Assembly (NCBI GenBank): GCA_020975725.1
Contig: QXJR01000003.1
Coordinates: forward strand, 496,001-560,000
Length of the DNA: 64,000 nt
Source of the DNA: Picocystis sp. L7
Taxonomy: Eukaryota > Chlorophyta > Picocystophyceae > Picocystales > Picocystaceae
Direction of reading: 5' to 3'
Part shown: in pieces, positions 19,516-28,524 of the stretch
How positions within the stretch are numbered: the first letter of the stretch is position 1
How the letters are laid out: each line of letters starts with the position of its first letter
Notes under the pieces: model-generated
What the model was told of the DNA's origin: nothing
What the model saw: only the letters and a program-made list of their open reading frames with translations
Database searches by the model: none
Position numbers and translations under genes: made by a program

Positions 19516-20134
19516 GAGCAGGTTTCTCCCATGGTGGAACGGACGTCTCTCGTGGGCGACGACCCATCGTCCCCACCTACACCCGTTGGTAGGCAATCCA
19601 GCATTGTGTTTGCGTTCCACCCTCGTCTTTCCCGGCCCTTCGTCCGGTACGTCGCAGGAGCACCTCCACTCGATCCTGTCTCCATCCCCCCTGTCCTTCC
19701 ATGTCGACGTTCGCAATTCGTTCCATCGATGTGACCGCCACCTCGACGAAAGGGGAGGACACGTGTAACAGGTGCTGTGATCCATCCACAAGGCCTTCCC
19801 CCACACCCCCATCCTCTGCAAGCACGGTGCCAGGGGCCCTTCCCTACGCCTCGTTTCTCCCACGGACGTCGCACCCATCGAGCATCTCCCGCAGGATCCC
19901 CTCGACCACGGACCGGGACCGGACGAACCCGGGGGAGGTCGGGTCTGTCGGGTGAAGGTCCGGGTTCGCATGCAGATCTGAAAGGAAGGGCTTGCGGGTT
20001 CGATCGAACGGTTCCTGGGAACGTGTGGGATTTCCAACCGTCAAAACCTTCGTGTCGGAGTGACACGGACGTGCAACACACACGCACACGTGCGGCGCTT
20101 GAAACGCAGCTTTGGCTGGAAAAAGACCACGATC
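19516..20134. other. intergenic spacer
   Basis: A 619-base space between the unknown gene and the EF-hand gene, both on the plus strand. It presumably holds the EF-hand promoter. I see no conserved coding sequence, RNA gene or repeat. Confidence 0.5.
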
Positions 20135-21439
20135 ATGGAGTTGAAAGGCGAAGGTGACGCCTTGGCGGACATGGAGCGTGCCAAGGCCATCCGGACGGCG
20201 GTCGGTGAGACGAAAAACAAGCTGGACAAAAAGCTGAAAGAGACCCAGCTCGCCGTGGAGATCATGAAAGCCAAGCTCGACCTGCTGGCCGATTTGGCCG
20301 AAAGGTCAGACACTGAGAAGATCGATATACTGTTCGATGTGTGGGACAGCGATTCGGACGGACAGATCTCCTTCAGCGAACTGGCCCTGGGAATGCGTCG
20401 ATTCGATCCGGTGTGTTCCCTGCCCGACAACACCAAGGCGGCGATGATTGCCATGCTGAGCCACGACGACAATCGAAACCAGCACCTCGATAGGAAAGAG
20501 TTTGCAGACTTTATCGAGGACCTCACCGACAGCTTGGGAGTTGAGTTCCACGACGTTGCCGAGCTCATGATCCTGCAGTCGACGGAAAAACTGCTGAACG
20601 AAGAGTATGAATCGGCCGTATTCAGCCTGGTGGAGCCGCTTGCAGAGGCTCAGATAGTGGACATTGAAGAGGAGTTCGACAACATCACGGACGAAAGAAT
20701 GATGAAGCTCTTTGATCTGTTTGACAGGAACCACGATGGAGAGATTCAGTTCAGCGAGGTGGCATACGGGCTTAAGAAGCTCAACCCCACGGCATCGCTG
20801 GAGGAGGCTAGATCGGCAGCCGTAGAGTGCATGCTTGCTTTCGATGAAGACTACAATCGCACCCTCTCCTACCCTGAGTTTTGCATATTCATTCGCAGGA
20901 TCATGTACCTGGGTGGGCTTAAGTTTTCTGATGTAGCAGACACGCTGCTCACAATGGCTTCTGAGTCGTCCACATTTGTGGGTGAAGACAAGGAGACTGC
21001 GGAAGATATCGAAAAACACGGGGACACAGAAAACATGCTGGAGACATTGGCAGACCGTAGGCTGCATCTGATCTTTGATCTGTGGGACACGGATGGCAAC
21101 GGCACCATTAGTTTCTCCGAACTTTGCCTGGGATTGCGTTCTTTGCAGACGGGTCAGAAAATCGAGGAAACCGCGGCTGATGCTGCATGTGCCATGCTCG
21201 CGTTCGATGAAGACAGGGACCAGACCATAGATAGGGCTGAGTTTGCAGACTTCATTTATCGTTTCTGCAATGTGTCCGGCCACGACTTTGACAAGGTCGC
21301 GGATGAATTGGTTCTCGTCGCTGCCATCAAGGAGGACAAGCCGGAGGAAGTCGAGGCATTGAAGAAAGCAGAATCCGCTGTATTGCAATCCATCAAGGAT
21401 GGAGAAGAGAAGTTATCCAAGCTTCAAGTTTCTGCTTGA
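20135..21439 (+). CDS. calcium-binding protein with six EF-hands
   Basis: A 434-residue protein with three EF-hand pairs. The first loop of each pair is canonical (D-S-D-S-D-G-Q-I-S-F-S-E, D-R-N-H-D-G-E-I-Q-F-S-E, D-T-D-G-N-G-T-I-S-F-S-E). The second lacks the central glycine (D-D-N-R-N-Q-H-L-D-R-K-E and similar). The three pairs are clearly internal duplications: each canonical loop is followed by E-L/V-A/C-x-G-L/M, and each second loop by a hydrophobic F-I-x-x-F/I. A short N-terminal coiled coil precedes the pairs. It should bind Ca2+ and act as a buffer or sensor; no enzymatic domain is attached. ATG 20135 was chosen. An open frame with an earlier ATG at 20060 adds 25 residues of no clear character. 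Confidence 0.88.
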   Translation: MELKGEGDALADMERAKAIRTAVGETKNKLDKKLKETQLAVEIMKAKLDLLADLAERSDTEKIDILFDVWDSDSDGQISFSELALGMRRFDPVCSLPDNTKAAMIAMLSHDDNRNQHLDRKEFADFIEDLTDSLGVEFHDVAELMILQSTEKLLNEEYESAVFSLVEPLAEAQIVDIEEEFDNITDERMMKLFDLFDRNHDGEIQFSEVAYGLKKLNPTASLEEARSAAVECMLAFDEDYNRTLSYPEFCIFIRRIMYLGGLKFSDVADTLLTMASESSTFVGEDKETAEDIEKHGDTENMLETLADRRLHLIFDLWDTDGNGTISFSELCLGLRSLQTGQKIEETAADAACAMLAFDEDRDQTIDRAEFADFIYRFCNVSGHDFDKVADELVLVAAIKEDKPEEVEALKKAESAVLQSIKDGEEKLSKLQVSA

Positions 21440-21542
21440 AAGCGATTGGTCTCTGGAAGTGCCATGCAAGCCACACTTGGACCTGGAGATCTGTAGTAGA
21501 CATTCCTGCCTAGGTATTAGTTAAACACTTTCTTTATTTAGC

Positions 21543-22159
21543 TCAGGAAGCGGCAAGCTCCTGAACAGCCTGGTGTGCACATTGAACATACCTGCGCACC
21601 GCCTCTGCACATGCAAGGGTGTCCTCTCTATGCTTCGCGTAGCACTGGGTGCACGCCTCCCTTTCCGTCTTGCAAGGGATCTCCACGCTTGCGTTTCGGG
21701 CATGTTCGCCTTGGATATCGTCCATCAAACCCCGAACACGTTCCACTTCCTCGCCTTCCCGTTTTAAGAGCAGCGACCCAAAGCGTTGGCTGCGTTCCAC
21801 TACTTGTCGCAAGGCGTGTCCAGGCGGCAGGCCGAAGGCTTCCAACTCTTCGTCGATTTGGTGGTAGGAAGGCGGTCGCCGATTGAGCTTGTCCAGCAAT
21901 CCTCTCGATATCTACGTCCACGCACATCCGTGTCACAAAGGGAGGATCCGATGTCAGTACGTCGCATCGTTCGCGCACCAACCGGTCGAATTCGATACGC
22001 AAGGCGTGCCAATCCGACGTGACATCCTTCCCACGTCCGTCCTTTCTTGCGGCTGCGCCTATCACGTACGCGTATGTTGAACCTGGGAGAACTCCCTTCC
22101 TCCTTGTCATCCTCTTCCTCCTGGAAAGGGGAAGTTGGCACGCTCGCGCGCGCGCCCAT
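21543..22159 (-). CDS. MIC19-like MICOS subunit with twin CX9C CHCH domain
   Basis: The C-terminal exon (21887-21543) encodes a helix and then a textbook twin CX9C motif: two Cys pairs each spaced by nine residues within C-K-T-E-R-E-A-C-T-Q-C to Y-V-Q-C-A. In frame upstream, ATG 22159 opens M-G-A-R-A-S, an N-myristoylation consensus, followed by an acidic stretch and F-N-I-R. A 182-base intron (22069-21888, donor GTACGT, acceptor AAG) joins them in phase 0, giving 144 residues. Myristoylation plus C-terminal CHCH is the hallmark of MIC19/CHCHD3, an inner-membrane cristae-junction subunit oxidised by Mia40 on import. The product is shorter than human MIC19 (227 residues). The CHCH exon is secure; the 5' exon and exact acceptor are tentative. 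Confidence 0.68.
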
Positions 22160-22599
22160 GGCGAACGCCGCTCGTACGATGGACCTGGACGACGAATCGC
22201 GAATATTCGCAGTTTGCAAGGGAGCACTCGACACAACCTCCTCAGGATGAATGCACACCCATCGGATGCAGCGGTCAAACGGGCTAGCTTGGGGGAAAAG
22301 CGACGCCCAAGCACATGTTGTGGTGGTCAGCACTCGGATGGTTGGTTCCCGACAAACTAGGCATGTCTCATCCTAATAGATGTCCTGCGGGTCGAACAAA
22401 GCGCGTTTATTGCGTCAAGCGTTTGGCTCCGGGTTTGGGCCACCCTCGAGGTCTCGAAAAGAGTGCTTCGTGGACAATAAAGACAAGAGGTGTAGCCGAT
22501 CAAGTAAAGTTGATGAGCACCCGAAGCTGCCCACGTGACTTGGAAGTGTTCACGAACCCGAGACGAAGGAGTTGATAATAGATTGTTCCATCGTGTCCT
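22160..22599. other. spacer between MIC19-like gene and transposon remnant
   Basis: This holds the MIC19-like promoter region and the downstream flank of the decayed transposon gene. I could not identify terminal inverted repeats or a target-site duplication by eye. Confidence 0.4.
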
Positions 22600-24620
22600 A
22601 GACCTTGGTATACATCGTACTACTAGTGTGTTTACACCGTTTAGCGTTTCCATCCCCGTCTGAATCGTGGTTGTGTGATACCGGTGTAGCATCCCTGATT
22701 GAGCCTCTGGCTTGTCAAAGATAGTCCGGATGTGCTTCTCCAAGAATCGCGCTTACCGCTACCTTCTAGGTGTTTGAGGCGGCGTTCTTGTCCCTGTTCC
22801 ACAACCTCAAGCAAGTCTTACACTTGACGGGTCTGTGTGTGAGGACAACGCCGCTTTGATACGGTCTGGGTTCTCGTTGCCTCTAAACGTCTTGCATTCA
22901 CCATCGCACGCGCTTCAACGGCAATTAGTACCGAACTCGTCCACCACATACAATCTGTGAAATTCCTTCCGAAACGAGGCCCCGAACCCTTTTCCCTTGA
23001 TGGCCTAAATATACTTTCGGTGTTTGTGTTGTTCAAATTCGCCGATCGTGATGATGGTCACCTCCGGTCCGCCAAACAGCTTTTCGAACGGTGCTTGTAG
23101 ACGGGCTTCCGTGATTCGGCGCCTCATGTAGCCTCCCAACTTGAGCTTGTGGGAGATGTACTCGGTGTACAACAGTGCGAGCTGAGTGTCAAGCGCATCC
23201 CTTTTTCGGATGTATGCCTAGAACTTGACAAAGTCCGTCGTCCTGCAATTATAGGCGCTCAGCTCCGCCTCCCACTCCACTACACGCTTCCCATCATCAA
23301 CCTCCTCCTTGCGCTATTGCAGGTAGTTGTGTTTCTTCTTTGCCTTCGTCTCCTTGCGGCGAGTGTTTGGGATGTAGCGAAACTTAGTTTGCTTGTTGGT
23401 ATCGCTATCCAGATAGTACAAGAGGTCGCTCATATTGGGATCGATGGCGACGACCCGTTTGTCCTTTACGAGCGTGAAGTCCTCTACCCGTCCGCTGTAT
23501 GTTTGGCCGCTTCCCTTCTTGGGTTTCCGTTCCTTGATGCGTTTTCCAACCATATCCCTCCGCTCCAACATGATGCTCCAGCTCAAGGCTGTAGTCATAA
23601 TTTGGTTGTCAAACTTGTGTGCATGCATTTCGTCTCCCATGTGGAAGCACTTCATGTCAATACTCAAGAAGAAGCCCCAATTTGTCGCTTGGTGTTTCAC
23701 CAAGTTGGTCTTCCTCTTATAATCATTACGCTTGCCCTAAGTTGTAGTGAACAAAGGTTGACCAACGACGCCGTGTTGAGACAGAAAATCTTGGAGATGC
23801 TCTCGCTCCGTAAAGGACACGTGTTGTTCACGCTCGCATTCCGAGCCTCTAGAGCTTTCATCATGTATTGCGTGCATGTTGGGTAGTCCTAAGGCGAGCG
23901 CTAAATATCGTAGTAGATGCCGTCCTCCCGAAGCTTCCTTTGAGGCAACTCCTTGTAGCGCTGCTCGTCGATCCACGCGTGGTACAAACTGTGAGCCATC
24001 TTCGGCTAGCCGAGATTCAGCTGGTCGGACTTGATCTTCTCTAGCTAACCGCAGAGCACATTGCTTGCCGCCTGGCAACGGCTGATGGTCTTCTAGTGCT
24101 TCTTGATGACCCCAACTAGTGCCTTCTTCTCTCACGATACATTGACAAAGCACTCGACGTACTCCATAAAATGTTATTTGATCTTGTTCTCGTACATCGT
24201 GATGACGTCAATCAACCGGTAGTTTAGCACCGTGTTCATGTGGCGGAAGTTGAGCTACCCTACCACCTGAGGCTTGTAGTGCGCCTCTTAAAACGCGTCG
24301 AGCGTGTCCTTGATGCACTTGGTCTCTTCATTGGACGGTCGCCCGCAATTGGGCTCCCGCACAAGACTTTCAGCACTGAGGTCACAAGGTGACGGTCGAT
24401 TTTAGGCAAAAAGACACCGTAGTCGTTGCAATGGATGAAGCACAACTTGAGTAGCGGGAGCGTATGGGTCATGATCCCATTCGCACATGTGGCGGCTTCC
24501 TACAATTTCGCAATCACCGCGTCGCTGCGCACCACGCTCTTCCAAATGGTCTTGATTCATTGGTAGAACGAAGGGCGGATGCCGCCAGGATCACGGGGCT
24601 CTTACGGTGAGATATCTATT
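22600..24620 (-). mobile_element. decayed Fanzor/TnpB-type (OrfB, RuvC + zinc ribbon) transposon gene
   Basis: Reading the minus strand, a homologous protein of about 650 residues can be followed across the stretch but is interrupted by roughly fifteen stop codons and at least two frame changes. The order of blocks is that of Fanzor/TnpB nucleases. An N-terminal helical part includes L-P-L-L-K-L-C-F-I-H-C. Next is S-I-S-K-I-F-C-L-N-T-A-S-L-V. The RuvC-I motif V-V-A-I-D-P-N (about 23440) is followed by F-R-Y-x-x-x-x-R-R-K-E-T. RuvC-II comes as I-G-E-F-E-Q-H-K-H-R-K-Y (about 23040), then K-G-K-G-F and V-V-D-E-F-G-T-N-C-R. The zinc-ribbon cysteines (C-D-G-E-C, C-K-T-C) lead to RuvC-III W-N-R-D-K-N-A-A-S-N (about 22790). 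Fanzors are eukaryotic relatives of TnpB, RNA-guided nucleases carried by DNA transposons. The copy is clearly dead. It is the only obvious mobile element here and lies between MIC19 and DDM1. Confidence 0.82.
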
Positions 24621-25520
24621 TGTCCCATATGACCGCCAATGAATGATTACAATGCGCTGTCCTCAAATGGTTTTCTTCTACTGGAACACATAGGGTTTGG
24701 TGCTTACGAGACCTTTCCCGGAGTGACGGAACCGGTAGTTGCACCAAAGCATCTCGCACTCCTTGTCGGCCGAATAGCTTCGAACTTTAGGAGTTTGAGC
24801 ATGGGTGACCAGTTCACGAAGAGCACTTTGGTTAGTAAAGACACTCCGTTCATACTTGCCAACGTCAATGACTCCGATTCTATGCCGTCGTCACGTGTTC
24901 GTCGCCTCCCGTTGCTTTAGGTCTTGCCAATACACATTCGACGGCATGCAACAAGCGTTCTTCACAATCACACATACTTAATCTATTACGTAGCATCAGT
25001 TTCTTAAATACACCCGCGCGCTACCTTTTGCGCCAAGAGGACAAGCCGGCGCGAGCGCAGCACGGGCTGCCGTCGACGCGTTACGGACAGGTTGGCAAAC
25101 CGTTCAGTCCCCATTGGAAAATATTCTCCCAAAGTCTAAATAGCATGGTTGCCCTCGGCAGTCTTTGACTAGCACTCGGCCTGGTTCGTGCTGGGGAGAA
25201 TCCCGTGGATCTCCCTGATCCATCCTTCGTTCCCCTCGCCCCACTCCGTTTCCCGCCAGATCGTGTGGCCACACGTGGCTCCCCGGGGGCCCGACGGACC
25301 GTTCCCGCCAAAATCGGGGGGAACGTAGGCAAAGGCCCACCTCTCGGACCGTCGCGTACGTCTCGAAGCGCGCACGCCTGGATGCCTGCCGCAGCTGCAG
25401 TCCAACCAGTCGCGGAGGAGGTGCGTTTGAAGGATTTGGAGAAGGTGGATGCCCGTGGGAGAGACGTGGCTGACCGTTGGACGACCCGACGTACAGGTTG
25501 GGCCGAGGAAGAAAGAAGAG
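24621..25520. other. spacer upstream of the DDM1-like gene, includes transposon flank
   Basis: The first part (to about 25070) shares the lower-GC look of the transposon remnant and may include its 5' flank. An isolated 93-codon open frame at 24639-24920 has no recognisable features. The rest is presumably the DDM1-like promoter. The DDM1 frame is open from a GTG at 25449. Confidence 0.4.
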
Positions 25521-27653
25521 ATGGACGCAGTCGATACGAAGCTGGAACCCGAAAACGGACTCAAAGAGACGTCTTCGGAGAGTGTGGAGGACTTGGGTGA
25601 GAAGCTACTGCCTGACGATGTCGCCGCAGAGGAAAACCGCCTCCACGACGAGAGAGAGAGACATCTGAAAGAAGAACGAGAGAAGGGGGTCAAACAGATG
25701 CAATCCAGGCTGCCGCAAGCGCGGTTTAAGCAGCTCGATCTGTTGCTCGACCAGACCAAACTCTACAGTCAGTTCCTGGAAGAGCAAATGCACATGATCG
25801 AGAAGAAAACCGAAGTGGAAGGGGAAGAGGAAGCTGATGGCAACAAAAAGCGGAAAGCGTCGCCAAGAAGGGGTTCTACGAAAAAATCAAAGACCAGCGA
25901 GCATGATGAGCTCGTCAGAGCGACGAAGGATCTTGTGCCTCTCATCGAAGGGGAGCTGCGTGACTACCAACTCAAAGGAATTAAATGGATGATTTCCCTG
26001 TACCAGAATGGCATCAACGGGATCCTTGCCGATCAGATGGGACTTGGGAAAACTGTCCAGACCATTGGTTTTCTTTCCCACCTGCGTTCGAAGGGTGTGC
26101 TTGGCCCCTTCCTCATCATCGCTCCGCTTTCGACTCTCCCCAATTGGATAGCGGAGGTGGAACGCTGGTGCCCCTCCATGCCGGTTTTGCTGTATCATGG
26201 CACTAAGGAGGAAAGGGCACACATCCGCAGGAAGTGTCTCCCTACTGGTCCTGTCAATGAGAAGTTCCCGGTGATTGTCACCAGTTACGAAATTATTATA
26301 GCAGATCGAAAATTCTTGCAGAAATACCTGTTCAAGTATCTGGTGGTGGACGAAGGGCACCGACTAAAGAACTATGATTGCAAGCTACTGAGGGAACTGC
26401 GACAGCTTCATTGTGCCAACAAGCTGTTGCTTACCGGCACACCCCTGCAAAACTCACTTCCAGAGCTTTGGTCTCTCTTGAACTTCATCCTTCCTGATGT
26501 GTTCAGTAGCCTGTCGAACTTCGAGTCATGGTTTGATTTCAGTGCATTGCAAGAAGGTAAAACAGAAGAAGTTGTTGCTGCAGAGCAGAGAGACAAGGTG
26601 ATCAGCAAACTTCATTCCATCCTTCGTCCTTTTCTCTTGCGGCGAGTGAAAGCCGATGTGGAGGTCACGTTGCCAAGGAAGCAAGAAATCATTCTTTATG
26701 CGCAGATGACTCCACTTCAGAAGCAGCTAAACGAGAAGCTCCGCGACAAAACATTGTTGAAAACGCTGCAGGAGAAGTATGTCAAGGAGGGCGGGACAGG
26801 TGTCGGCCAACTCTCCAAACTGAACAACATGCTGATGCAAATGCGAAAGACATGCAACCACCCTGATCTGGTGACTGGCGATTACGATAATGAGCCGGAT
26901 TTTCCGTCAGCAAAGAAGCTCAAGAAGGATTGTGGGAAATTGCGATTGTTGGACAGACTGCTCTTGAAGCTGCATGAAAAGGGGCACAAGGTCTTGATAT
27001 TTTCTCAGATGACCAAAATGCTGGACATTCTCGAGTACTACCTCGAAGAAATGGGTCACAACCCGTGCCGCATTGATGGTTCAGTATGCTACCAGGACCG
27101 CCAGGCTCAGATGAAATCGTTCAACAGTGATCCAGATGTGTTTTGCTTCTTGCTTTCAACTCGGGCGGGTGGCCTGGGGATAAATCTGACGGGTGCAGAC
27201 ACAGTAATTATCTATGACAGTGATTGGAACCCACACCAAGACCTTCAAGCGATGGACCGCGCACACAGAATTGGGCAAACCAAGCCTGTGCTTGTTTTCC
27301 GACTGGCCACAGCCAATAGCGTAGAAGGGCGTATGCTAAAGCGTGCTAACGAGAAGCTTGTGTTGGACAAGATTGTCATGAAGAATGGTGCATTTTTGCA
27401 AGAGGAGAGTAGCAAGAAGTCCTCTTTGAGTGCCGAGGAGCTCCTCAGTATGCTAGCAAACCAACAGGACTCCGGTGACCTGGCACAGAAAGGAGAAGTG
27501 GACGATGGAGTCCTTGAGCTCATTCTTGACCGCAATAGGCTTGAAAGGGACCCTGAATTATCGAAAAAAGCCAAACCTCTGCCAGCACTTGGTGTGGGCT
27601 ACACTGTTCTTGAGGAGCAGAAGGGAGAGGGGCTTCTTTCAGGTGTCGAGTAA
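25521..27653 (+). CDS. SNF2-family chromatin remodelling ATPase, DDM1/LSH (HELLS) type
   Basis: A 710-residue protein. A charged N-terminal region with a coiled coil and nuclear-signal-like K-K-R-K precedes the SNF2 ATPase. Helicase motifs are intact: motif I D-Q-M-G-L-G-K-T, motif Ia I-I-A-P-L-S-T-L-P-N-W, motif II V-V-D-E-G-H-R-L-K-N, motif III L-L-T-G-T-P-L-Q-N, motif V S-T-R-A-G-G-L-G-I-N-L, motif VI D-R-A-H-R-I-G-Q. Flanking sequence and the lack of bromo-, chromo- or SANT domains fit DDM1/LSH. These remodellers slide nucleosomes so that DNA methyltransferases can reach heterochromatin, and they silence transposons. ATG 25521 was chosen. There is no intron. A DNA methyltransferase gene lies 12 kb downstream. 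Confidence 0.92.
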   Translation: MDAVDTKLEPENGLKETSSESVEDLGEKLLPDDVAAEENRLHDERERHLKEEREKGVKQMQSRLPQARFKQLDLLLDQTKLYSQFLEEQMHMIEKKTEVEGEEEADGNKKRKASPRRGSTKKSKTSEHDELVRATKDLVPLIEGELRDYQLKGIKWMISLYQNGINGILADQMGLGKTVQTIGFLSHLRSKGVLGPFLIIAPLSTLPNWIAEVERWCPSMPVLLYHGTKEERAHIRRKCLPTGPVNEKFPVIVTSYEIIIADRKFLQKYLFKYLVVDEGHRLKNYDCKLLRELRQLHCANKLLLTGTPLQNSLPELWSLLNFILPDVFSSLSNFESWFDFSALQEGKTEEVVAAEQRDKVISKLHSILRPFLLRRVKADVEVTLPRKQEIILYAQMTPLQKQLNEKLRDKTLLKTLQEKYVKEGGTGVGQLSKLNNMLMQMRKTCNHPDLVTGDYDNEPDFPSAKKLKKDCGKLRLLDRLLLKLHEKGHKVLIFSQMTKMLDILEYYLEEMGHNPCRIDGSVCYQDRQAQMKSFNSDPDVFCFLLSTRAGGLGINLTGADTVIIYDSDWNPHQDLQAMDRAHRIGQTKPVLVFRLATANSVEGRMLKRANEKLVLDKIVMKNGAFLQEESSKKSSLSAEELLSMLANQQDSGDLAQKGEVDDGVLELILDRNRLERDPELSKKAKPLPALGVGYTVLEEQKGEGLLSGVE

Positions 27654-28524
27654 GCCATGAACGGTGTTCGAACTCTTAGAACCAATCACAATGATTGGTT
27701 GCGACACGTTTTTGTTCATCGGGTGCATCTGTCGTTTGCACCCCTCGGCCAGCACCGTCTGAATAGCCATGAACTCTTTGATACCCAGACATCTAGCACA
27801 CGTGAGCAGTGGAAGGTGCTCTCCACCTGTAAAACCCCGGATCTTCTAACCACAAAGCATAGGATGCTTTCTGGAGTGATTTGGGCTGTCTAAGAACAGT
27901 GGTCCAGATTGTCGACCTTTGCCATCGAAGGACCATCTTGGACGCCTATTAGTAAAAGCTACCACTGCTTCAACCACCGAAACTTCCGCGAAGTTCAAAC
28001 AATTTGTTTGTTTAGTTTGCCATGGGTGATTCCACAAGTCAGAGACAATCAGGCACCAGGGCTTGGCAATGTGCCCCTTCACTCAAATCAAGCCCATTGA
28101 AAATTAGTTTGCACGACCAAGTGTAGGGCATAATGGAAGTGGATCTCTGTCATTCTTGTGTTAGGAATCTTAGAGGCCTTGGTACATCTTCTCGCTCATT
28201 TCCACATGATCCTCTAGCAGTTGTCCTTCCTGCACCCAAGGGGGGACTGTTTTAGATGGTTCCACACGCACGCGCGGTCCACAGGGAAATTTCGGGTTCT
28301 TTTAGGATTGTATGTTGTTCATCTTTCATGCCGATTCCATTCGATCGTCCCCTCCACGCCCTTGTGGATGAACGGGGAGCTTTCCTGTTCCCTTCCAGCC
28401 TGTTGCCAACCTGGCCAGGTGTCGGAACACGCACCGAAGGTCCACCCCTCGGAGAGAAGAAACTCCCTGGAGATCTCGGGGGGGGGACGACACCTCAACC
28501 ACCGATTACGTGTCGGAACTCGTC
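27654..28524. other. intergenic region, no gene seen
   Basis: 871 bases between DDM1-like and ETF-QO, both on the plus strand. Apart from the stem-loop at its start I see no coding sequence, repeat or RNA gene. It looks more AT-rich than the other spacers. Confidence 0.5.
27680..27700. other. perfect 9-bp stem-loop just after the DDM1-like stop
   Basis: AACCAATCA and TGATTGGTT face each other across a 3-base loop, 26 bases after the stop codon. It would lie in the 3' UTR and could affect mRNA 3' processing or stability. It may also be chance. Confidence 0.45.

Noticed and set aside
22600-24620. Most interrupting stops in the Fanzor remnant are TAG, which could suggest a recoded stop codon.
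   Set aside because: Aligned positions correspond to different residues (Glu, Tyr or Trp, Lys-like), and host genes here end in TAG (for example ETF-QO). G-ending codons turn into TAG by one change, so decay explains the bias.
24639-24920. Isolated 93-codon frame upstream of DDM1.
   Set aside because: No motif, no match to any family known to me, and it lies in the flank of the dead transposon.
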